This document shows, in pieces, positions 34,900 to 45,102 of a DNA stretch of 64,000 bases (the stretch's first letter is position 1; each line of letters begins with the position of its first letter). The translations under genes and the position numbers were made by a program. Under the pieces are notes generated by a model that saw only the letters and a program-made list of their open reading frames with translations, searched no databases and was not told the origin of the DNA. The stretch comes from Myxocyprinus asiaticus (Eukaryota; Chordata; Actinopteri; Cypriniformes; Catostomidae), in contig NC_059368.1 in the NCBI RefSeq assembly GCF_019703515.2, forward strand, positions 27,769,289 to 27,833,288. Reading direction: 5' to 3'.

Positions 34900-35850
34900 T
34901 CCCTATACAAAACGCCACAATTAGCTGAACTGTATTACATGAACTGGCGGTGTGTGGTGGGCAGACTACTGTGTGCCTCATAGCCAGCACACCAGGTCAA
35001 CACATAACCTCCCCCAACATAGTTATGAGTGTCGAACGGCCCTTTGGGGACAAGTCGACTACCCAAAAGATAGAGACAGGCTTAACCCAGTCATGGCCTC
35101 TTTTCCCCTTCTCTTTTTCCACTCCCTAAAAAAGAAGGGGGATTATCCGACTGGGCCGCCAGGTCTAGTCGGGGGGTGTCCCTCCCAAGGGGAAGACATG
35201 GCAGAGACCACACCTTGCCCAAAGAGAGGGGGGGATATTTAAGTGGAAGGATACGTCACATGGTCTTTCCAACCATGTGGAGAGTCTTCAAGGTAGATCC
35301 TGCCCAATGGGGGAGGAGTTACTACAAACCGGAGGAAGGAAGCTGCTCTGGCATGTGGTGAAATCAAACAAAAAGGCAACAAAAGATTTTCCACCCGGCC
35401 CTCCACCGGGGAATGGAGTGGTCTTTCTACCAGCTCCACGTGAGTGGGTTCCCTCGCCACTGGGTCGCCCGTCTCAGGGGTGCTTTAAGGACCTCCGTGG
35501 ATTCTTGGGCGTTGGCTGTGAGACGGGTGGCATCTGCTTCCTGTGGTGGGCTCCACACCGGGGCCGGGCCGAAGGGGCGGGCTGTGGCGGAGCCGGTGCA
35601 GTCACCGCACGGGGACGCCCTTGGTGACGAGCAGATGGGGTGCGGGATCTTGAGCCGTGCCGGGGCAGGATGTGCCGGATTGCCTCCATCTGCTGCTTCA
35701 CCGCCGAGAACTTGCTGCCCGCCTGGGAAATAGGGGCAGCAAGGAACCGTGTCTTGTCGGCCTTGCCCATCTTGACCAGGTTGAGCCAAAGGTGGCGCTC
35801 CTGGACCACTAGTGTGGCAATCGTACAGGCCAGATTGCCTTGTTTTCATG
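34900..35850 (-). mobile_element. DIRS gag fragment
   Basis: The minus frame 35809-35474 reads MVQERHLWLNLVKMGKADKT then RFLAAPISQAG, QMEAIRHILPR and a Pro/Ala/Arg-rich tail, the pattern of fish DIRS Gag. Related motifs (LVVLDRHILLILTEIRDAEK) appear in the DIRS copies at 57.5 and 61.4 kb. The part 35460-34900 continues in broken frames. High GC. Neither RT nor recombinase is present, so this is a deletion derivative. Confidence 0.75.
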
Positions 35851-36211
35851 TTCATTAGTTTAGTCTTGACATTGGTTGTCTCTGTCTTGTAGTTACCAAT
35901 GTTCATGTATTTAAGCCTTCATGTTTGCCATTGTCATTTGTCAAGTATTGTGTTATTGTAACGTTGTGTCAAGTCAAGTCAAATGAAGGCTTGAATCCGA
36001 GCACTGACATCCCCTGCCAGCCCTTGGCACAGGTGCATGCAGAACAATACCAAAACACTTGTCTTTAAATTATAACAAAGTTTATTGATGCAGTAATATA
36101 AATTAATAATCAATACAATGCAGTTGATAAATTTCCAACTTCCAACTACAAACTAAACAGTAACATGATTAGATATGGTAACAGATAAGCCTATAATACA
36201 TGAGAGGAGGG

Positions 36212-36213
<2 letters not shown>
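35850..36213. other. No gene; possible LTR-like sequence
   Basis: 35850-35995 (ATGTATTTAAGCCTTCATG, TTGTAACGTTGTGTC) has the look of a fish LTR promoter region but shows no partner. No coding sequence seen. Confidence 0.35.
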
Positions 36214-36252
<39 letters not shown>

Positions 36253-36272
36253 GGGTGTGTGTGTGTGTGTGA

Positions 36273-36334
<62 letters not shown>
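36214..36334. repeat. (TG)n microsatellite, about 120 bp
   Basis: Long TG tract with three short AAGGG/AAAG interruptions. It produces artefact frames on both strands. Confidence 0.95.
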
Positions 36335-36336
<2 letters not shown>

Positions 36337-37780
36337 GGAGAGAACAAAATGGCGAGCATGGTTCTCATGGAGAGTATGTCACGCGAGGTTTCTGGCCAGA
36401 GAATGTGGCCGGAGAGACTGGTTAATTGCGTCTACCCGTTTAACGCGTGTCTCCACTGGTACGATAACTTAGGGACAAAACTGGGCTCTATCGCCAAGTT
36501 ATCTGTTCGCCAAATGTGTGTGTGGGTATGTTTGTGAGGGGTCATGTGTGTGTGCGGTTAGTACGAGATAGAGATGTCAGCTGAAGCCAGTTAAGCGATC
36601 ATGAGAGAGATGCAACCATTAGTTTTATCACTCAGAGACGCGGTGAACGACTCGTAATTCATCCGCCGCGGTCGTTGGTTCTTTAATGGATAAACTCAGT
36701 GTGCCAGTCTCACCCATGATGGCGGAAATGGACAAACAGCCCAACGTGGTTGAACGACAACTCAACAAATCTCATTCGGGGTAACAGTAAGTTGCAGTAA
36801 TACCTTAAGTATTATTAGCAGCAATGAGCGGACTCGGCGATCCGTAAACTGTACAAGCAATAGCCTTGATACACAAGAATAACACACTATAATAATCTAC
36901 AGTATCTCTGCCCAGACGTAAACCTCTTACTTTAGTCATATGAGGACGCGGGTAGAATGTGTGTTCGTCCATCGTTTGACTCCGACTCGGTTCCTCGAAT
37001 CTCGGGTGATGACAGGAGGCAGTTTTCTTGCTCTGTCGGCGAGCGGTACAATGGCTGATTCTCGGCAGGTCGGCAGAGAAATCAGCGAAGTCGACTTTGT
37101 TGAAGAAGGAAAAGGAATCTTCTTTCTTCACTTCTGCAGGCAAAAGGTTGAGATGCAGATTGCTCAGCGGTCTCCTTTGGATCCGTTAGCATGCTTGGTG
37201 GAACACGGAGAAATCTCGGCTCGTCCAGCAAGATGGAGATTGTATGGCCAAAGTTCAGGTACGTATGTTACTTCCTTGGGCAACGAGGCAACACCTGGGA
37301 GCTGCAGGGCTGCAACTAGATGCAGCACATACTGTCGCTGGAAGCAAGCCTAAGAGGAAACTCTGGAGTTTTATACTCTCGATAACATCATGGTTGAGGG
37401 ACGCGTTCTGTCGTGCGTTTCATCCAATAGGAGTTGAGAGTTCGATCCTTCAGAATCTCACACCTAGGTGTAAAGTGAGCAAGGCTTGATGGGATATGTA
37501 GTCTGTTTGGACTCCCTTTGTTTGATTTTGGTGCTGTTTTCGTGTTATCAGGCTTTGAGTGTGACAAAGTGCCTTTGTCTCCTAACTGAGCACATGAGGC
37601 CCAACAAGGGTATCATTTATTATCGAGGATTAAAGATAGTTATCAATGTTTTAACAACTCTGAATTTAAATAACCTGTAAAAATGGTCACACAAGCCCAT
37701 TATAATAAATGTCACTTCTAAGTTTGTCACTACTTACTGTAAATAACTCCAGATGCTGTTTTTCTGCCATTACCTCAGGA
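36335..37780. other. Unidentified CpG-containing block
   Basis: This stretch has more CpG than its surroundings (for example ACGCGTGTCTCC, ATCCGCCGCGGTCG, GAGGACGCGGG) and no intact gene. The plus frame 36940-37353 and the minus frame 36805-37143 overlap in antisense and neither has a recognisable domain. It may be part of a retroelement whose family I cannot name. Confidence 0.35.
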
Positions 37781-37925
37781 AAGCACTGCTCCCTTTTTGA
37801 ACGACCACTATGACTGAAAGGGTGAGCGCTGTCTGTGACTGCTAGTGTATTTTAGCATTCTGCACGTAAGATAAGCGGAAGAAAAATAGCTCCGGTGCCA
37901 TGCAACTATAGCTAATATAATTATT

Positions 37926-39271
37926 TTATTTCCACTTCTCCAGGGCATCCTGCAGTGAGCATCCACCAAACAATCCACTATCTGAAATCTGCCCATTGCG
38001 ACCCACATCTACATACAGGAATCTGTAACTGCTGTCAACCAGTGCCATTGGAACTATGGAAAAAGTATGCTTGTAGTTGTAGAATGTTGATCCAGTTCCT
38101 GGTGGGGGGCAAATGTTGACGTGTTTCCCATCCGGAGCACCCAGGCAGTTTGGGAAGTTCCACTGAGCCTGGAACCCATCGGCTACTTGCTGCCACTCTT
38201 CAGCTGTGTCTGGGCACTGAAAAACAAGAATATAAAACAAAAACTAGTTTCATATGTCAGACCCTTGATAACTCATAGTCATTTGGCCATGTTTCACTGT
38301 CCAAATGCGTATAAACTGCACTATAAACGTCAAAGTATTAAAAAAAAGTAAAACAGATATAACATGCATACCTTCAGGTATTTCTCTTTTAAGACCTGGT
38401 AGATAGCTGCACAGATTTCAAGAACGAATTGCCGAATTGTTGACATTCCCACTCGGAACTGTTAAGAAAGGCTCTTGAAGCTTTCTCCGGTAAATATTAC
38501 AAGCACAAAACTCCATTATCAATACTGCAGGGTTCCTAACTTCCTACACCTTTTCCAGAGTCAAATCAAACACTTTAAATGCATTTTCAAGCACCTTACA
38601 ACTGTGGTAAATTACATATAGATATACATTCAATATACAGAGTATACTGATTATTGCACTTCTTCATTACATTAAATTAGATTATTGAATATATAGAATT
38701 ATGTTTTATGCATTGTTTCTTTTTTAAGTAGACTTGCCATCCTAAATAACCGAAATTCCAAGCAAGTTCAAGCACTTTCTTCAAATCTTAGCACTTTTCA
38801 AAGCTTAAAAAGCCCAATATACACAACTGAAAAGGTGTTGTAAAGTTAAACAAAGAAAAACCTTTAGCTTGCCTACCTGTTGCCAAGAAACGTAGTGTAA
38901 TCATCAGACATTCCCCTACAGAGATACAATCCCAGTAGTTCGTGTTTTGCCTCTGGATGTTGGACTGATAAGTTCCTTCAGTATGAGGTTTCAGTTAACT
39001 CCAGCTCTTGACACAGGTTCGGTAAAGCCCCTTGAGCCTCTCTCTGAAGTATCCACGATTTCACCCATTTAGTGCGGGTTCTCCGTATTTTTCGCGTCCG
39101 CATCTTCCTTTCTTCTTCCACAAGCAAAAGACCAAGGGCTGACAACGCCAGTGCCATTTGCAACTTATCAGACATTAACGATATATCACGAATCCGTCTG
39201 TGGTGAGCGATATTTGTGTGAAAATGGTAAGCAAGCACTGCTTTGTTCATGTTTTGTATCCCAGCAGTCAC
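37926..39271 (-). pseudogene. PIF/Harbinger transposase with introns
   Basis: Exon 1 (39271 to about 38880) encodes the N-terminal region with KWVKSWILQREAQGALPNLC. Exon 2 is 38458-38372 (FRVGMSTIRQFVLEICAAIY, ending EKYLK at a GT donor). Exon 3 starts after a CAG acceptor at 38216 with CPDTAEEWQQVADGFQAQWN and holds the DDE_4 core: FPNCLGAPDGKHVNI (first Asp), TFSIVPMALVDSSYRFLYVD (second Asp) and SDSGLFGGCSLQDA. Phases of exons 2 and 3 join cleanly. It stops at EKWK near 37926, before the third acidic residue, so the C-terminal third is missing. The neighbouring Myb-like partner gene of this superfamily is not seen. Confidence 0.88.
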
Positions 39272-39494
39272 TAACTCTTCCAGTTTTCCGTAACGAATAC
39301 AGACTGCTGGTACGGAAAGTTATTTCCTCTCACGCAGGCGCAGAACGGACGTGCTAGTTGGCCGCCGGGTGTCGTCTTTGCAGTGTGTTCAAGAGCAAAT
39401 TTTTGACCCAGACGCAGGCGACGTGAGCCGATCCCACAGTCTGCTTTAGTCGCCACTAGTTCTTTGATGTCAGTTTGGTGTGTCATGACCTTTA

Positions 39495-41195
39495 GGGCCC
39501 AAGCACTGAAAGTGCGGAGACCCTATTGTTCTTCTAAGGATTTTTCTTTTTCTTCTTCATTTCAAGGTTTTCGGTACTTTTGGGGTACTTCACATGCGTG
39601 AAAACTCTTGAAAGTTTGCACACACATCAGAGTCGTCGGCCATTAGGGCTTGGCAAAGTTACAGGGGGGTGTGAAGGGGGGGCTCTGTAGTGCCAACTAG
39701 AAGATGGGCATGTTCGGTGGTCTCTGTAGCACATCCCTTTTGAGTTACTGTCACCAAACTTTGTACATATATAGATCTCATCAAGCCGGACAACTTTTGC
39801 ACAGACAGTCATAAGCTCCACCCATCAGGAAGTCGGACATTTTGGATTGTTTGAAAAATGCATGCTCTGGAATTTGAAATACTCCTCCTAAGGATTTCAT
39901 GTTACAGATACCAAATGTGAGCGACATCATGCCACATCATTGACGATGCTAAATTGCAAACAGATTTTTGATATATCGAATGGTGTTGTCATGGTGACGT
40001 GATAAACTAACATCAAAAAATGGGAAAAAGGAAGTGTCTCATATCTTCTGCGTACATTGCGTGATTTACATCAAAATTGAGCCAAATGTTTGGCCTTGTG
40101 GGTTGATCACATTGATGTGGCTATTGAGGGTCACGGTCATAGTGCCACCAAATGGTGGAAGGAAGTGTGGCACATTTAACAGACTTTGAAATATCCCTCT
40201 TATGTTTACATGAATTGCTTCGAATTTTTTTAGAATAATGTCAAGATAGTGCAGATTTAAAATTATGAAGGGTTCTTGATATCTTACATAGTGTTGCCAT
40301 GGCAATACATTAAATGTCATTATTCCTTGTTATCTATATTCACATGTTTTTGAGGTACTTGGCATGCTTGAATTTCATAATATTTTGCATACAAACATAT
40401 TTTTGATATTTTGAACGGTGTCACCATGGTGAAGCAATAAATTTATGGTGAAAAATGGGAAACAGGAAGTGCCTTATATCTTCTGTGTGCATTGTGTGAT
40501 CTTGATGAAAACTCAGCTGTATGTTTGGTAATGGGGGCTGATCATATTTATGTGGCTATTATTGGTCATGGTCATAGCACCACCAACTGGCAGCAGGAAA
40601 TATGGCACTTTAACAGACTTTGAAATAGCCCTATTATGTTTACATGATTCAAAATTCTTTAGAATAATGTCAAGACACTGCTGATGTAAAATTGTCAAGG
40701 GATAATTGATATCTTAAATAGTGTTGCCATGGCAACACATTAACTGTTATTATTCCTCTCTTCCTATATTTGGGTGTTTTTGAAGCACTTGGCATGCTTA
40801 AAATGTCATGAAATTCTGCACACACATCAGAGTTATTGGCTATTAGCTCAAATTAATGGCGAAAAATGGGAAACAGGAAGTGTCACATATCATCTGTGTG
40901 CAATGTGTGATTTAGATAAAAAAATAGATGTATGTTTAATCTTGGGGACTAATCACATGGATGTGACTATTTTGGGTCACATAATAGCACCACCATCTGA
41001 CAGAAGGAAGTGTGGCTTTTACAACAGACTTTAAAATAGTCCTTTTATATTTACCAAAATTGCTTCAAAATTGTTTAGAATAATGTCAAATGCCAAATGC
41101 ATGTGTCCACCTTGCATTGTTTTCCGAAAGCCACTGGGTGGAAATGGACCCATGGTGCTTGGGCCCATCATCGCTGCTTGCAGCTATATTTATCT
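39495..41195. repeat. Repeat element with three internal ~415-435 bp subrepeats
   Basis: It begins GGGCCCAAGCACTGAAAGTG (39496) and ends near GGTGCTTGGGCCCATC (41155) and CTGCTTGCAGCTATATTTA; GGGCCCAAGCAC and GTGCTTGGGCCC are inverted. Inside, units starting (A)AAAATGGGAAA(C/A)AGGAAGTG recur at about 40016, 40451 and 40862, each followed by a CATCTTCTG(T/C)GT-like stretch and GGTCA(C/T)GGTCATAG. No coding sequence. Its class is unclear to me. Confidence 0.75.
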
Positions 41196-41299
41196 TAGTT
41201 TTTGTGAATCTGTGGCAGAAGGGGGCAGTTAGCTCAACACCAGTTGTACAGACAACACGCCTCGTCATACCAACAACAACTCTCATGTGTCATCTGTGA

Positions 41300-41450
41300 T
41301 ACACCATTTTTTTCTCTATTTGTGTATTTTATTGTATTTTTTTGTGTGTATTTTTTATTTTTTATTTATGGTACAGTGCTTTGGTCAACATGTGTTGTTT
41401 GTAAATGTGTTATCGAAATAAATGCGTCAAATCTGCCTTGAAAGACAGCT
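41300..41450 (+). mobile_element. LINE 3'-end fragment (L2-like tail)
   Basis: GGTACAGTGCTTTGGTCAAC then GTTATCGAAATAAATGCG, similar to 1890-2030. It stands at the left edge of duplicated segment copy 2. Confidence 0.5.
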
Positions 41451-42059
41451 GGACCAAGCACAACAGAATGCAGGGCTCTTGAGAAGCGTCTTTCAAAGTT
41501 TCAAACTATATTTAACTTGACACAGCATCCTAAAACCACAGCACTTATGACTAGAAATGCTGAAAACTAGTGAGACGCAATGCAATCAAAGTAGAAATAG
41601 ACCAACAATTAAAAATAATGGAGACAGAATTAGACAAATACTGTAATAGGGTTATCTTCAGTGGTATGGAAATAAAAAACTAACAATATTTTGACTTCTA
41701 AAGCCACCTTTTGTGTTGTCCATTTGCTTTTGTCTACTGCCACAATATATAGTATGTATTACAATATTATTATTTACTAAATTATCATTATTTGGTGGCC
41801 TTTTTCAGTAAATATTAATGTATGCGATAACTTACAATTAATTTAATTAATTGGCACATCATGTAATTTGATTAATAAATACAAGATTTAAAATATAAAC
41901 TGTTTTTATTTGTTTAAAATTTTTTGGTCACTACTAATTTTAATACTTTGCACTTCATTTAATTATGAAGTTACTATTATTCTACATTGTGGAAAATAAT
42001 AATAATTAAGAATGAGTATGTGTCCAAACCTTTGACTGGTAGTGTATAGTATGTCAATG

Positions 42060-42524
42060 TAAAGTTAAGGGAAGATTATAACTTGAAAAAGAATTGTTAG
42101 TGGAGCATCTCAACACTCTAGCATTCACTGCCCATAACTACATCACCTGCAGTAATGAGGATTTTACCGTAACATGTATTAATACAGTACATTTCTAAAC
42201 ATTTCCTCCAGATACTGTAACAGAAAAATGCAATTTCCACAATAATTTTAATATTAGTTCACTTATCAATATTTTCTCTTACACAGTGCTACTTTGTTTC
42301 TCTTAAGCAATTTGAACAAAGATATTACTCAGTAACAATAAAGCAATAATAATGACAACATATCTGAACACTTAAAATGAAGTCTCTAACTTAAGGCATA
42401 TTCAAACACCATAACCATCTCAGTTAACCATCTTAGTTAAAGTGAAAATTAGTACACTCTGAATCAACAATAACTATGTATTGTTCTCTTATTTGCCATG
42501 ACTCTTAATATTGCACTGTTCCCT
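42060..42524. other. No gene recognised
   Basis: AT-rich sequence with no repeat or exon I can name. I could not align it with the matching part of copy 1. Confidence 0.5.
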
Positions 42525-42955
42525 AATGATTCAGTACACTTGACATTGCATCACTAAGCTGACGCTATGGGGATGGTCCTTCTACATGACCTAGTTGAAA
42601 CCTTTCTAAAATATCGCCAGTCTTATCTATAGTGTTTAAGCACCGCCCTTTTAGGCACAAAGCTGTCTGGTATAAAAGCGGGTGTGCAAACACAATTCCT
42701 CAGAATATTCTTCAAGACAGCGATTCATCTCTCGTCTACAAGCCTTCTACTACTTCGCTGTCGACATACACGAGTCAGCGATTCACAGCAACGAGAAGAC
42801 TCTCAGCTCCCCTGCAGTGTTCCGGCGAACATTTACTCCGCCTTGCCGCTTGCCGCTTCGCTGATGAACAGGCCGCTTCAGCATTCTGATTCCCCACAGC
42901 GCTTCGGCAGGAGTTTTGCATCCTTACAAGCTATTGTTGATATTGTGTGTGTGTG

Positions 42956-43027
<72 letters not shown>

Positions 43028-43245
43028 GTAAGAGTTCCTTATGTGAGGGACACATCCCACCATCAGATCAGCATGAGAGCTGCATTCACTGTCTGGGCCG
43101 TGCCCACGCAGAGACAGCTCTCATAGAGACAGACTACCCTCACTGCGAGGGCATGAGTTTCAAGATGCTTCCCTCGCAAATCTTTCAGAGGGATGATACA
43201 GCCTTCCGCGCCCTCCCACCCACCTCTTCTGTGACTCCCGAGGGA
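42525..43245 (+). mobile_element. DIRS 5' terminal region
   Basis: 42530-42720 matches the left terminal repeat of the DIRS element at 55364-55561 (CATTGCATCACTAAGCTGACG, CCTAGTTGAAACC, TATAAAAGCGGG, TTCCTCAGAAT). It is followed by the same kind of (TA)n tract (42958-43020) and the start of gag (43040-43240). The gag start has a Cys/His pattern CIHCLGRAHAETALIETDYP-HC. It stops where LINE sequence begins near 43245. Confidence 0.8.
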
Positions 43246-44110
43246 TTGAATTTCCTCAGCTGGCGAAGGAAGTACAACCTCTGCTGGGCCTTTTTCAGTC
43301 AATGTGGGTCTCCCACTTCAGGTCCTGTGAGATGGTAGTGCCCAGGAACCTGAATGACTCCACTACTGCCACAGTGCTGTTTAGAATGGTGAGGGGGGGG
43401 TCAGTGTTGGGGTGTTCATCCTAAAGTCCACAATCATCTCCACCGTTTTGAGCGTGTTCAGCTCAAGGTTGTTTTGACTGCACCAGACAGCCAGCTGTTT
43501 AACCTCCCTTCTGTATGCAGACTCATCGTCATCTCGGATGAGGCCGATGACAGTGTATTTATATATATATATACGTAAGAGTTCCTTATGTGAGGGACAC
43601 ATCCCACCATCAGATCAGCATGAGAGCTGCATTCACTGTCTGGGCCGTGCCCACGCAGAGACAGCTCTCATAGAGACAGACTACCCTCACTGCGAGGGCA
43701 TGAGTTTCAAGATGCTTCCCTCGCAAATCTTTCAGAGGGATGATACAGCCTTCCGCGCCCTCCCACCCACCTCTTCTGTGACTCCCGAGGGATTGAATTT
43801 CCTCAGCTGGCGAAGGAAGTACAACCTCTGCTGGGCCTTTTTCACAATGGAGTCAATGTGGGTCTCCCACTTCAGGTCCTGTGAGATGGTAGTGCCCAGG
43901 AACCTGAATGACTCCACTGCTGCCACAGTGCTGTTTAGAATGGTGAGGGGGGAGTCAGTGTTGGGGTGTTCGTCCTAAAGTCCACAATCATCTCCACCGT
44001 TTTGAGCGTGTTCAGCTCAAGGTTGTTTTGACTGCACCAGACAGCCAGCTGTTTAACCTCCCTTCTGTATGCAGACTCATCGTCATCTCGGATGAGGCCG
44101 ATGACAGTGG
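43024..44110. repeat. 547-bp tandem duplication of a DIRS/LINE junction
   Basis: Unit 1 (43024-43570) and unit 2 (43571-44110) are nearly identical, both running from ATACGTAAGAGTTCC through the DIRS gag start into antisense LINE sequence ending GAGGCCGATGACAGTG. Unit 2 has about 8 extra bases (ACAATGGA) near 43845. A short TA tract lies at the junction. Confidence 0.93.
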
Positions 44111-44195
44111 TGTCATCTGCAAACTTCAGGAGCTTGACAGAGCGGTACTTGGCGATGCAGTCATTGGTGTAGAGGGAGAAGAGTAGTGATTGAAT
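43245..44195 (-). mobile_element. LINE reverse-transcriptase fragment (L2/Rex1-like)
   Basis: The minus strand encodes FSLYTNDCIAKYRSVKLLKF then ADDTTVIGLI (RT active site), AVWCSQNNLELN and, after a frameshift at the poly-C near 43950, ESFRFLGTTISQDLKWETHI then VKKAQQRLYFLRQLRKFN. It is related to but distinct from the LINE at 4470-7953. Part of it is present twice through the tandem duplication. Confidence 0.88.
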
Positions 44196-44942
44196 ATTCA
44201 AGATCTCTCTGTTTGTACACAATGTGTAAAAGTGTGTCTATACTGGTCTAACATCATGTGATATTTAGCCTGCGGATAACCAGACAATCTGATTCAACAT
44301 CATTTAAATAGGTTGCAAATGAACAGTAGCAACATGAATATAAAATAAAATGCAAAACATTTTATATACTGTAGTCTAATGACAAATAACAGTTACAAAA
44401 ATGAGTTATAGAGCTTAGTATGGTTTAATAATACATATTGTATGAATATATGTAATTATTGATGTCTATATAGTCCTCCAGCATTACATAACTTTGCTTT
44501 AGACATTCTTTACTCTGCTTAAATACATTAGAATGAACAATAAATCAATAAAAAATAAAACTTCATTTTGTGTACATTTGGTTTCCAATATATAATACAT
44601 AGACAAACATGCAGAAAAATTATGGAATCGAGATACATGTTTTTATTTGTGTCTATAGCTGAACATTTATGTAATCTATAGTGTGCATGTCTATAGTTTT
44701 TTATATCAGTTTTTTCTTTTAATAAATGCATTACCTAAACAGAATGCAGTACTTCATTGTGTAGTTATATTACATTGTTTGCTAAATTAAGCGTTTTAGC
44801 AATGAGAAATGTGTAAGACTGTGACAGAATAAAATCCATTAATTTTCTCAATAATAAATACTACTTAACAATTCAACACATTACTTATCACTGTGTACAT
44901 CACATTTATATAAGCAACATTAGCTATTGACCAACAGGGCAC

Positions 44943-45102
44943 TTATAAGATTTTCCGTTTGACAAGTACTTTGGAAAAGAAGGAAGGGGAAGACTCAGTG
45001 TCTAGCATACCCCTATGCTCTCTCAAACACCCTTTGATCCTGCGCAAATCTGAACTTGATAGGTTGGTCTTCAGGTTCAAGACAGCAAGAACATGCTGTT
45101 CA
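44943..45102 (-). CDS. tnfaip2: tnfaip2-like exon 13 (stop)
   Basis: 160 nt, residues 650-702 (SEQHVLAVLNLKTNLSSSDL...VKRKIL), then TAA at 44945-44943. A minus-strand AATAAA at 44647-44642 could serve polyadenylation about 300 nt downstream. Confidence 0.9.

Noticed and set aside
35427..35906. 159-codon minus-strand Pro/Gly-rich ORF
   Set aside because: Overlaps in another frame the better supported DIRS Gag frame 35809-35474; favoured by high GC.
36153..36472. His/Thr and Cys/Val repeat proteins on both strands
   Set aside because: Pure artefact of the TG microsatellite.
36940..37353. 137-codon plus-strand ORF as a host exon
   Set aside because: No domain, no partner exons, and a comparable antisense ORF at 36805-37143; coding status unsupported.
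40016..41100. CRISPR-like or satellite array
   Set aside because: Subunits are about 420 bp, diverged and only three; they are parts of a transposable repeat.
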